Origin: Archaeoglobaceae archaeon
GTDB taxonomy: Archaea; Halobacteriota; Archaeoglobi; Archaeoglobales; Archaeoglobaceae
DNA: 21,156 nt
Direction of reading: 5' to 3'
Assembly (NCBI GenBank): GCA_025059545.1
Contig: JANXDJ010000018.1
Location: 1 to 21,156, forward strand
The position numbers were made by a program, and so were the translations under genes. Shown here piece by piece: positions 1 through 5,582 of the stretch. Every line of letters begins with the position of its first letter. The first letter of the stretch is position 1. The notes under the pieces were generated by a model, which had not been told where the DNA came from, searched no databases, and worked only from the letters and a program-made list of their open reading frames with translations.

Positions 1-455
1 AAAGCATATGCAAGGAGAGATGTAAATCTGTATGGAGATCTTCTAAGCTCCTGCGCTTCATCTATTACCAGAATTTTTCCTTCCAGCGCTCTCAGAATGT
101 TCAAAACTGTTGCTTCTTTTCTTGAAAGCTTTATTCCAAATTCTCCGAGTTTAACCCCTTCCACTCTTTCGAGCAATTTTCTTGCCCAACTCTTTCTGTT
201 TAATTCGTCTTCAAGGATCTCGAGAAATGAAGAGAGTGAAAACATTCCCATTGGTAAAAGTCTGCAGTCGAGATAAACGTAGTCAAGATTTTCTTCATTC
301 AAGAATGTAAGAATGAGTGAAGTCTTTCCTGTCCTTCTCAAGCCAGTAACAACTGTCAATTTTCCTCTTAGACTCTTCTTCATTTTATCAAGCTCTTCTT
401 CCATGTTGAAGAACTCCTCTTTCCTTCTCTTCGGCTCAGGGGAGAAATAAGTCAT
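1..455 (-). CDS. Archaeal AAA-type ATPase (PF01637-like), 3' part outside window
   Basis: Partial gene: the reading frame runs off the left edge, leaving about 151 N-terminal residues. The protein begins MTYFSPEPKRRKEEFFNMEE, the usual lead-in of the archaeal ATPase family that precedes a Walker A loop. The Walker A is GLRRTGKTS (about residues 43-51) and a Walker B with the family's Asp-Glu-Ala pattern (ILVIDEAQEL) lies near residues 130-140. These P-loop proteins are abundant, often horizontally acquired and mostly of unknown role, so substrate and partner cannot be inferred. The ATG at 455 is preferred because the residues before Met18 (ATG at 404) belong to the family pattern and a TATA-like element lies about 27 bases upstream. 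The neighbourhood to its right is decayed, which fits an accessory gene. Confidence 0.85.
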   Translation of the reverse strand, partial: MTYFSPEPKRRKEEFFNMEEELDKMKKSLRGKLTVVTGLRRTGKTSLILTFLNEENLDYVYLDCRLLPMGMFSLSSFLEILEDELNRKSWARKLLERVEGVKLGEFGIKLSRKEATVLNILRALEGKILVIDEAQELRRSPYRFTSLLAYA

Positions 456-477
456 ACCTCTAACTTGGTTAGTCCCC

Positions 478-486
478 TATTAAAAT
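478..486 (-). promoter_or_regulatory. TATA element for the ATPase gene
   Basis: On the minus strand the sequence GGGAAAATTTTAATAGG places a TTTTAATA box, with purine-rich BRE-like bases before it, about 27 bases ahead of the ATG at 455. That spacing predicts transcription starting at or next to the start codon (leaderless). A 5-bp palindrome (CTAAC-TTG-GTTAG, 460-472) sits between the box and the gene. Confidence 0.45.
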
Positions 487-534
487 TTTCCCTCACCTTT
501 TAGGAACATCTGCAACTTTTCTGACGCATTATTC

Positions 535-636
535 TTAATTAATTTTTATATTCAGCCTTTCTCCTTCCCTAAGCTCAACCTTCTCCAAGGGCTTAAAGAC
601 TCCGTTCTCGTAGATAGCTTCAATGATCTTTGGCAT
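535..636 (-). CDS. Short AF2212/DUF104 antitoxin-like protein, apparently truncated and orphan
   Basis: A 33-residue protein starting [20 protein letters not shown] and ending in [12 protein letters not shown]. This is the N-terminal half of the AF2212-like family (PF01954, DUF104), a VapB-class antitoxin common in Archaeoglobales; members are typically around 60-70 residues. Here a TAA stop follows directly after the conserved EGERLxIKI strand, so the C-terminal segment that would bind the toxin is missing. No PIN-domain toxin gene follows on the minus strand before the ATPase promoter. It is probably a remnant of a toxin-antitoxin pair, although the N-terminal dimerisation part alone could still be made. 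The N-terminal match is clear; its functionality is doubtful. Confidence 0.6.
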   Translation of the reverse strand: MPKIIEAIYENGVFKPLEKVELREGERLNIKIN

Positions 637-820
637 GCTTTATTTTAGATTTTAAAATAGAAATAGGTTTCGATGAGAGCATTTTATTCTCTTTATAGAC
701 TTTCTTCCTCTTTATTATAACCCACCTAAGGATTAAGGCTATCCCAAGCACGATCGTGTAAAATACAGCAAGAGTAATTGGGACTAATAAGGCAATTCCT
801 GCCGCTATTTTATATTTCCA
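620..820 (-). pseudogene. Start-less membrane-protein fragment
   Basis: An open minus-strand frame of about 65 codons with no ATG, GTG or TTG near its 5' end; a TAA lies at 824-826. It encodes one strongly hydrophobic stretch (IAAGIALLVPITLAVFYTIV, continuing hydrophobic for about 10 more residues) followed by a basic tail (IIKRKKVYKENK). This looks like the C-terminal membrane anchor and cytoplasmic tail of a protein whose upstream part has been lost. It overlaps the start of the DUF104-like gene by 17 bases. It could also be chance coding potential in AT-rich DNA, but the hydrophobic block followed by positive charges is a coherent membrane-anchor pattern. I do not recognise the family. Confidence 0.3.
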
Positions 821-848
821 ATCTTAAAACTTCCTAAAAATAAATTTG

Positions 849-898
849 GCGTTCGCTACTTCGTGGCAATCCTTTGGATTGCTCACTCCGTAGCACGC
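849..898. repeat. 50-bp imperfect palindrome (hairpin element)
   Basis: The centre is GCAATCC-TTT-GGATTGC, a perfect 7-bp stem with a 3-base loop at 866-882. The arms extend outward with near-complementary blocks: GCGT, GCTAC and CGTG on the left match TCAC, GTAGC and ACGC on the right, with small bulges. The element is much more GC-rich than the surrounding AT-rich DNA. It lies just past the 3' end of the secreted-protein gene (which ends at 920), where it could act as an RNA hairpin. It could also be one copy of a dispersed REP- or MITE-like repeat; no second copy was seen in this window. Confidence 0.6.
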
Positions 899-919
899 TT
901 ATACTTAGAAAAGATTTTG

Positions 920-1306
920 TCAAGAGAATTCTTTGACTTCTTGCTGAGGAAGCTCTCGAGAATGATCCGACAAGCTTTTGTTTATCAGCTCAATCTTTGG
1001 ATAGCTGAAGAACGTGTGCTTGCCGTAGAGAGAAAGGATCCAGCTAAAATTGCCTTTAAAGTCATCAATACAAACAGGGTCAAGCTTAACGTCTGACTTT
1101 AACTTCTCCGCATTACATTTTGCAAAGAATGGATCTGTTTGAACCAAACAACTCGAGATCACATTCTCGACTCCAAGCTTCTTTAAATGAACATAAACAG
1201 CGGGAGAGCAGTTTTCAAAATGGGTAAAGCTTAGCTCAACAACCGTGTGCTCATGGCAATAATGAAATAGCAAAAAAGAAAAAAGAAGAAAAATTAAACA
1301 CTTCAA
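920..1306 (-). CDS. Secreted Cys-containing hypothetical protein coupled to the pilin gene
   Basis: 128 residues, family not recognised. The first about 19 residues (MKCLIFLLFSFLLFHYCHEH) form a hydrophobic signal-peptide-like segment, so the protein is probably exported or membrane-anchored. The remainder has Cys at about 33, 53, 64 and 79, in a pattern that could form two disulfides, plus many Ser, Phe and Lys residues; no catalytic motif stands out. The start is TTG at 1306, overlapping the TGA stop of the pilin gene (TTGA, 1303-1306), which implies translational coupling. Context suggests it may be an accessory, minor or chaperone-like partner of the pilin, but this is inference from gene order only. 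A 50-bp palindrome follows about 20 bases past its stop. Confidence 0.6.
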   Translation of the reverse strand: MKCLIFLLFSFLLFHYCHEHTVVELSFTHFENCSPAVYVHLKKLGVENVISSCLVQTDPFFAKCNAEKLKSDVKLDPVCIDDFKGNFSWILSLYGKHTFFSYPKIELINKSLSDHSRELPQQEVKEFS

Positions 1307-1716
1307 GTTCCAGAGGGTGCAATCAATCTGGCTGTAAATGCAATTTGTTCACTACCATCTGCCATCGTAGTTACAAGCACGAAATCAAAAGCTTCACCTG
1401 GTTTTCCATGTTGTATCGTAAGAACTTCTCCGACGGATAGGCCATCTTCGCAGACTGCAGCATTGGTAATTGTAACCGGATCATCATCCACTATCGCTTT
1501 ACAGCTTCTAACGTAGGCCCCATCTCCTCCTCCATATAAAAGCTTTACATTAGTTTGATCGATGGCGGTGGTCTGGAAGCTAAGTGTATACGTTCTCTTC
1601 ACAGTTCCACCCAGTCCAAAGACGAAGCTCGCTATAACCGCTGCGAGGATCACTGTAATTGCTACCATCAGTATTGTTCCAATAACTGGCGATACACCTT
1701 TCTCATCTCTCCTCAT
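1303..1716 (-). CDS. Archaeal type IV pilin (PF07790-type N-terminus)
   Basis: 137 residues. The N-terminus is MRRDEKGVSPVIGTILMVAI followed by further hydrophobic residues ending at a FVFG turn near residue 34. This is the class III signal peptide of archaeal pilins: a short charged leader, expected prepilin-peptidase cleavage after Gly7, then the VSPVIG start of the assembly helix. The rest (about 40-137) is a beta-rich, Gly/Thr-rich head with Cys at about 72 and 89 that might form a disulfide. It probably makes a surface filament or adhesin subunit; biogenesis genes (PilB/TadA, PilC, prepilin peptidase) are not in the window. The ATG at 1716 is preceded by a strong ribosome site (1721-1728) and a TATA element (1758-1767), and a coupled gene follows. 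Confidence 0.9.
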   Translation of the reverse strand: MRRDEKGVSPVIGTILMVAITVILAAVIASFVFGLGGTVKRTYTLSFQTTAIDQTNVKLLYGGGDGAYVRSCKAIVDDDPVTITNAAVCEDGLSVGEVLTIQHGKPGEAFDFVLVTTMADGSEQIAFTARLIAPSGT

Positions 1717-1720
1717 TTTC

Positions 1721-1728
1721 TCACCTCC
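1721..1728 (-). promoter_or_regulatory. Strong ribosome binding site of the pilin gene
   Basis: GGAGGTGA on the minus strand, 4 bases ahead of ATG 1716. It is one of the strongest Shine-Dalgarno matches in the window. Most neighbouring monocistronic genes look leaderless, so this marks the pilin mRNA as a leadered, highly translated message. Confidence 0.75.
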
Positions 1729-1757
1729 TTACGTCATTATTATTGTAGTTATGAGCG

Positions 1758-1767
1758 GTATATAAAT
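1758..1767 (-). promoter_or_regulatory. TATA element of the pilin gene
   Basis: ATTTATATAC on the minus strand, preceded by CGAAAA (BRE-like). It is a near-consensus archaeal box about 45 bases ahead of the ATG, which leaves room for a leader of about 20 bases containing the GGAGGTGA site. Confidence 0.65.
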
Positions 1768-2039
1768 TTTTCGATCTTAATCTTTGAAGTGAAAAAATTT
1801 TACCAAATATCATATATCATTTTTGCTTATAAATGTTTTGCTAACACGCGTGTAATCTTGTTTAATATGAGAAAAATGAGTTGTCTAAAACCCTAATGCC
1901 TTCGGGTTCTCTGCCTCTATTACTCTTCAAAGTCTCAGAAGTTTCATCTTGAAAATCGATCAGAAGTATGACAGCCTTTTGCTGTTTTTAGAGTCAAAAT
2001 CCATGAAATTAACTAAAAATATAAAAAATAATAGGCGAG
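1768..2039. other. Gene-poor AT-rich stretch
   Basis: No convincing gene. The minus strand has one open frame without a start codon (about 1862-1987, roughly 42 codons) whose translation looks protein-like (AVILLIDFQDE near its beginning, GREPEGIRVLDN near its end), possibly a coding remnant. A short AACCC...GGGTT inverted repeat lies around 1888-1907. I looked for C/D-box sRNA signatures and found no convincing C, D', C' and D series. Confidence 0.3.
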
Positions 2040-2138
2040 CTACTTCTTTGCTTTCTTCTCCGCACCTTTTTCAGCTTTAGTGGTCTTCTCTTCCTTTTTC
2101 TCTTCCGCCTTCTTCTTTCCCGTTCCGCACTTCGCCAT
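2040..2138 (-). CDS. 32-residue Lys/Glu/Ala-rich small protein
   Basis: Encodes 32 residues beginning MAKCGTGKKKAEEKKEEKTT and ending EKKAKK. About half the residues are Lys or Glu; there is a single Cys at position 4 in a CGTGKKK segment. The composition predicts a highly charged helical or disordered peptide, like the basic tails of ribosomal or nucleic-acid-binding proteins, but I recognise no family. Support for it being real: a clean ATG and stop, and a TATTTAAA element centred about 24 bases before the ATG, the spacing seen at other leaderless genes here. An inverted AAAGATT/AATCTTT pair (about 2143-2170) surrounds that element. The size means conservation in relatives is the decisive test. 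Confidence 0.5.
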   Translation of the reverse strand: MAKCGTGKKKAEEKKEEKTTKAEKGAEKKAKK

Positions 2139-2157
2139 ATTTAAAGATTGCATTAAA

Positions 2158-2165
2158 TATTTAAA
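2158..2165 (-). promoter_or_regulatory. TATA element of the 32-residue protein gene
   Basis: TTTAAATA on the minus strand, about 24 bases before ATG 2138, predicting a leaderless transcript. AAAGATT and AATCTTT arms (about 2144-2150 and 2164-2170) form an inverted repeat around it, a possible operator or an effect of AT-rich composition. Confidence 0.4.
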
Positions 2166-2248
2166 TCTTTTTGGTCGACATTCAAACAAAAGATCCTGAG
2201 TTTTCAGCTGGGAATTCAAAGTAATTTTTCAGATCACAATGGCAAAAA

Positions 2249-2257
2249 TTTAAAAAT
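2249..2257 (+). promoter_or_regulatory. TATA element of tRNA-Glu
   Basis: TTTAAAAAT centred 26 bases before the first base of the tRNA, preceded by an A-rich BRE-like tract. Confidence 0.5.
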
Positions 2258-2278
2258 CCTCGAAGCTATGGATTACAA

Positions 2279-2353
2279 GCTCCGGTGGTGTAGCCCGGTC
2301 AAACATCCAGGCCTTTCGAGCCTGAGCCCCGGGTTCAAATCCCGGCCGGAGCA
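2279..2353 (+). tRNA. tRNA-Glu (anticodon TTC)
   Basis: Full cloverleaf: acceptor GCTCCGG/CCGGAGC with discriminator A, D stem GTGT/ACAT, anticodon stem CAGGC/GCCTG around loop CTTTCGA (anticodon TTC, reading GAA/GAG), T stem CCGGG/CCCGG with loop TTCAAAT. No intron and no encoded CCA. A TATA element lies 26 bases upstream. It is transcribed toward the 3' end of the COG3270 gene on the other strand. Confidence 0.96.
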
Positions 2354-2387
2354 TCTCAAATTTCTCTCCAAAAGCACTTCTATTAAG

Positions 2388-2840
2388 CTATCGAAGCCCA
2401 TGAGACAACCTCCTGTCCTTTGGGACGTAATTCCTAACCAACTTTCCGTCTCCTTTCCCACAGCCCAAGAAGTATTGACCCCATTTGAGAATACAAAAAC
2501 CTTCAAAATTAGCTTCTATATTCTCACCAGCTAACCATTTCATTGCTTTATCCTCATCTACTTCCAGAATTCCCCTTTTCGCAACTCTACCGACGACAAA
2601 GCTTCCTTCGATCGAGAGCCTTAAGCCATCTTTTTCAACCTTTCCAAAGTATATTCCTGTGCTTTTCCCCTTCAATGGGCAATCAAAATCTTTATAAGCG
2701 TAAACTCTTCCCTTTCCACCAATTATGAATTTTAGATTTAACTCTACATCAAACTGCTCCTTCAAAAGCTTCTTTATTTCCTCAACTTCGCCACGAAAAA
2801 TCCTTCTGTGTCGTTCATCTGCGGATGAATTCGAAGACAC
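2388..2840 (-). CDS. PUA-like NOL1/NOP2-associated RNA-binding protein (COG3270 type)
   Basis: About 150 residues as drawn. An N-terminal helix (about 18-33), a central beta-rich part with GKGRVYAY and GIYFGKVEKDGLRLSIEG, and a C-terminal KWGQYFLGCGKGDGKLVRNY ending in KDRR match my recollection of COG3270, a PUA-like family tied to NOL1/NOP2/Sun methyltransferases. In bacterial RsmF-type enzymes a comparable module is fused C-terminally; here it is a separate gene directly after the NOP2/Sun gene, so it probably delivers the RNA to that enzyme. The start is uncertain. GTG 2840 gives a 67-base overlap with the upstream gene, and no ATG exists until residue 102. A TTG at about residue 25, after a GAGGAAA sequence, would remove part of the first helix. 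Confidence 0.72.
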   Translation of the reverse strand: MSSNSSADERHRRIFRGEVEEIKKLLKEQFDVELNLKFIIGGKGRVYAYKDFDCPLKGKSTGIYFGKVEKDGLRLSIEGSFVVGRVAKRGILEVDEDKAMKWLAGENIEANFEGFCILKWGQYFLGCGKGDGKLVRNYVPKDRRLSHGLR

Positions 2841-3676
2841 TTTCTCACCTCTTCTAAATAAATTCTGCCATCGAATTCCTTAAAGCCTCCAGTCGATCTT
2901 ATGGGAAGCTTTATCTCCTCAATTTTTGCCTCGCTATTTCTTAAAAGATGATCAACGACCTCCTCGTTCTCCAATGGCTCAAGTGTGCATGTAGAATAAA
3001 TAAGAACTCCTCCTGGCTTCAAACATCGATATCCTGCCATTATCAGCTCCTTCTGCAATCTCGAGAGATCTAAGCTTGTCTTCAGCTTCCATCCTCTTGC
3101 GTGCGTGAAGCTCTTTCTGATCATTCCAAGATTGCTGCATGGTGCATCCACGAGCACCGAATCGAATTTGTTTTCGAATTTTGCAAACTTTCTTCCATCT
3201 CTCATCGTGACCCTCGCTATCAGAACACCGCATTTCTGCAGATTGGAGATCAGCATGTTGATCCTATCTAGCTTAACATCGTTTGCAATCAGACAACCTT
3301 CGTTTGCCATATACTGGGCTATTTGCGTCGTCTTAGCTCCGGGAGAAGCGCAAAGATCAAGAACAACCATTCCGGGCTCAAGCTCCATTAGCAATGGTGG
3401 AATCATTGAAACCGCAGACTGTGAGAAAACGACACCAAGCTGATGCTCTGGGATCGTTGCCAGATCTTCGGTTTTAACGTAAACCCCCTCTTCGCACCAT
3501 GGAATTCTTTCCTCTACGATCCCAGAAAGCCTATTTAAAACAAAGTCGAGATCTGCCTTGAGCGTGTTGATCCTTACACTCTTCCTTAAAGGCTTCTCAA
3601 GAAAAACAAACAATTCTCGAGATCTATCGATCTTCAAAAGCCTCTCGAAGAGCTCTGGATTGATCTCCTTTAACAT
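2774..3676 (-). CDS. NOP2/Sun family RNA (cytosine-5) methyltransferase
   Basis: 300 residues from the preferred ATG at 3676; a GTG at 3697 would add 7. Rossmann-fold class I methyltransferase with the SAM loop LDLCASPGAKTTQIA (about residues 106-120), motif IV VDAPCSNLG (about 180) and motif VI YSTCTLEPLENEEVV (about 230). The two Cys residues, in PC and TC, are the proton-abstraction/release and nucleophile pair of this family, so it should be active. It probably makes 5-methylcytosine in tRNA (like archaeal aTrm4) or rRNA; sequence alone does not separate these. Its first ATG overlaps the stop of glyA by 7 bases, and the COG3270 gene follows with overlap, making a three-gene operon in which SHMT supplies one-carbon units and the other two modify RNA. 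Confidence 0.93.
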   Translation of the reverse strand: MLKEINPELFERLLKIDRSRELFVFLEKPLRKSVRINTLKADLDFVLNRLSGIVEERIPWCEEGVYVKTEDLATIPEHQLGVVFSQSAVSMIPPLLMELEPGMVVLDLCASPGAKTTQIAQYMANEGCLIANDVKLDRINMLISNLQKCGVLIARVTMRDGRKFAKFENKFDSVLVDAPCSNLGMIRKSFTHARGWKLKTSLDLSRLQKELIMAGYRCLKPGGVLIYSTCTLEPLENEEVVDHLLRNSEAKIEEIKLPIRSTGGFKEFDGRIYLEEVRKCLRIHPQMNDTEGFFVAKLRK

Positions 3677-4926
3677 AGATCCGAATAAGCATCGCACTCC
3701 TCGAATGTATACTTAACAGTCTGGAAGTCTTTCCTGAACTCCGAGATCTCCTTTTTTATCTCTTCTAAACTCTTTTTTCCCTTCAACGTCCAGTCAATGA
3801 AGTCTGCAATTGCTCTCATTTCGCTCTCCTTCATTCCAAGCCTTGTTACTTCTTGAACGCCTATTCTAATCCCAGAAGGATTTGCAGTCTGTTCAACGGT
3901 GTCCCATGGGAGCAAATTCTTGTTCAGAATTATTCCAACCGCTTCAAGCCTTCTCGCTACCGCATCGCCTCCACCCAAAGCTCTTACGTCAATAGCTATC
4001 TGATGTGTCTCCGTAAATCCATACTTCTCTCCAAGAACTTTATATCCAAGCTCGTAAAGAGATTCTGCGAGCATTTTAGCATTTTTAACGATCTGTTTTG
4101 CATAAGCCTCGCCAAATTCAAGCATCTCCATCACTGCAATAACGTAGCCAGCTAAGGAATGGAGATGATGATTGCTCACAACTCCCGGAAAAACCGCTCT
4201 GTCGACTTTCTTCGCAATTTCCCTTTTGCTCAAAATTACCGCTCTTTGAGGTCCGAAGAATGTCTTATGAGTTGAAGCGGTTAACAAATCCGCCCCCTCT
4301 TTCATCGGATTTGGATAAACCTTTCCAGCGATCAATCCGAGAACATGACTCGCATCGAACATAACATTAGCTTTAAGCTTTTCAGCGATCTCCACGATCT
4401 CTTTGACTGGCTGTCTGAAAAGAATGAGACTTGAACCAAGAATGAATAACTTTGGCTTAATTTCCTTTGCAAGTTTCTCCGTAGCTTTAACGTCGATGTT
4501 CATACTTTCAGTGTCAAAGGGATAGTAAACAACCTTTAACCCTCTCAGTCCTACTGCTGACATCCTGTCGTGGCTTATATGACCGCCACATGGAACAGAA
4601 ATGCTGAAAACAGTGTCTCCGGGGTTAGTGAGTGCAAACAAGCCTGCAAGATTTGCAACTACTCCGGAAATTGGCTGAACGTTCACATGTTCAACTTCAA
4701 AAAGCTTCTTTGTTAGCTCAATCGCAAGCGACTCGACTTCGTCTATGAACTTACAACCCGCATAATATCTCTCCCCAACCTTCCCCTCTGCATATCTATG
4801 CCCAAAGTCGGAAATATAGCATTTTCTAACGATCTGCGAAGTTAGATTCTCGCTCGCAATCAAAGGGATCGAGTTTCTCATCATTTCATTGTGCTTTCGG
4901 ATTATATTGAAGACTTCTGAATACAT
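3670..4926 (-). CDS. glyA: Serine hydroxymethyltransferase
   Basis: 418 residues, full length for the archaeal family. PLP enzyme converting serine and a tetrahydropterin (tetrahydromethanopterin in Archaeoglobales) to glycine and the methylene derivative. Visible marks: PLIASENLTS near the N-terminus (pterin/substrate region), HRYAEGKVGERYYAGC (about 43-58), the aspartate in MFDASHVLGL (about 190) that holds the PLP pyridine nitrogen, and the PLP lysine in ASTHKTFFGPQ (about 220). The C-terminus is Glu/Lys-rich with a Cys near its end. Leaderless start is likely, since AATATTTAAG (4947-4956) lies about 25 bases before ATG 4926. It heads the operon with the NOP2/Sun methyltransferase and is divergent from the DtxR-family gene. 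Confidence 0.96.
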   Translation of the reverse strand: MYSEVFNIIRKHNEMMRNSIPLIASENLTSQIVRKCYISDFGHRYAEGKVGERYYAGCKFIDEVESLAIELTKKLFEVEHVNVQPISGVVANLAGLFALTNPGDTVFSISVPCGGHISHDRMSAVGLRGLKVVYYPFDTESMNIDVKATEKLAKEIKPKLFILGSSLILFRQPVKEIVEIAEKLKANVMFDASHVLGLIAGKVYPNPMKEGADLLTASTHKTFFGPQRAVILSKREIAKKVDRAVFPGVVSNHHLHSLAGYVIAVMEMLEFGEAYAKQIVKNAKMLAESLYELGYKVLGEKYGFTETHQIAIDVRALGGGDAVARRLEAVGIILNKNLLPWDTVEQTANPSGIRIGVQEVTRLGMKESEMRAIADFIDWTLKGKKSLEEIKKEISEFRKDFQTVKYTFEECDAYSDLC

Positions 4927-4946
4927 AACAAAAGCCCAAGGGCGAA

Positions 4947-4956
4947 AATATTTAAG
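4947..4956 (-). promoter_or_regulatory. TATA element of glyA
   Basis: CTTAAATATT on the minus strand, preceded by GGAAAA, about 25 bases ahead of ATG 4926. There is no Shine-Dalgarno between it and the gene, so the transcript is probably leaderless. Confidence 0.5.
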
Positions 4957-5006
4957 TTTTCCTTGCTCAATCGATCATTCTTAGCAATACCTTTAACCGA
5001 AACATC

Positions 5007-5014
5007 TTTTAATT
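5007..5014 (+). promoter_or_regulatory. TATA element of the DtxR-family gene
   Basis: TTTTAATT with upstream CGAAA (BRE-like), about 24 bases before GTG 5034. The lack of a ribosome site suggests a leaderless mRNA and supports GTG as the start. The 107-base divergent region with glyA is AT-rich; no clear metalloregulator palindrome could be singled out. Confidence 0.4.
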
Positions 5015-5033
5015 CTAAAATTAATAATTCTTC

Positions 5034-5582
5034 GTGGAAAGAGAAGAAGAATATCTCGAAGCGATCTACGACATACAAAAAAGTGGAAAAGTAGCCAAAA
5101 CTGGAGATATTGCAAAAATTTTGAAAGTAAAACCTTCAAGTGTTACAGAAATGCTACTAAAGCTTAAAGATCGAGGATACATCGACTATAACCCATACAA
5201 AGGAGCGATTCTTACGAAAAGTGGCGAAAAAATTGCGGAGAGAATAAAGAAGCATCACCAAATAGTTTCGAGCTTTTTTAAATACATAGGTGTTGAGGAT
5301 GGAGTTGCAGAAAAGCTTGGTTGTGAGCTTGAACACCATATAAGTGATGAAGTTGCGATCAGACTAAATTCTATAGTTTTTCATAAATGCGGAGGCTGTG
5401 ATCGGGAAGTAAAAAGGCTTTCGTGCGTTTCAAACGGTGTTTATGAAGTTGTTTCATGTCCCGAAGGTGATTTAAAACCTGGAGAGATTATAAAGGTTGA
5501 AAATGGTAAAGCAAAGAAAAATAATGGTTCAGAAGTTAAAAAAGAAATCATAGATCTCGTTCTCGTTCGAAGATCTTTATAG
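5034..5582 (+). CDS. DtxR/MntR-family metal-dependent transcriptional regulator with Cys-rich C-terminus
   Basis: 182 residues. Residues 1-62 are the winged helix ([12 protein letters not shown], then [20 protein letters not shown] and the KGAILTKSG wing); 63-116 is the metal-binding dimerisation helix pair. Aligned by eye, the ligands are Glu9, His75, Cys97, Glu100 and His101; the CxxEH arrangement is that of the iron-type DtxR/IdeR primary site rather than the Glu of manganese-type MntR, suggesting iron sensing. After about 117 comes HKCGGC, then Cys131 and Cys142, a four-Cys set not typical of the family, followed by a short SH3/FeoA-like [13 protein letters not shown] stretch. The GTG at 5034 fits the family N-terminus and a leaderless promoter. 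It is divergent from glyA and overlaps the convergent HemK-like gene by 35 bases. Target genes are not evident here. Confidence 0.92.
   Translation: MEREEEYLEAIYDIQKSGKVAKTGDIAKILKVKPSSVTEMLLKLKDRGYIDYNPYKGAILTKSGEKIAERIKKHHQIVSSFFKYIGVEDGVAEKLGCELEHHISDEVAIRLNSIVFHKCGGCDREVKRLSCVSNGVYEVVSCPEGDLKPGEIIKVENGKAKKNNGSEVKKEIIDLVLVRRSL

Noticed and set aside
863..1096. Plus-strand frame from GTG 863
   Set aside because: It begins inside the palindrome and then runs antisense to the secreted-protein gene, which has a clear signal peptide and coupling to the pilin. No domain pattern.
1868..1980. Candidate C/D-box small RNA in the gene-poor stretch
   Set aside because: AGATGAAA and CTGA-like matches appear on the minus strand, but no ordered C, D', C' and D set with usable guide spacing is present.
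2268..2534. Plus-strand frame across tRNA-Glu
   Set aside because: It is translated tRNA sequence followed by antisense of the COG3270 gene; no family pattern.
5007..5033. AT-rich near-palindrome (TTAAT...ATTAA) as an operator for the DtxR-family regulator
   Set aside because: The arms are five A/T-only bases in very AT-rich DNA, indistinguishable from composition and overlapping the likely TATA element.
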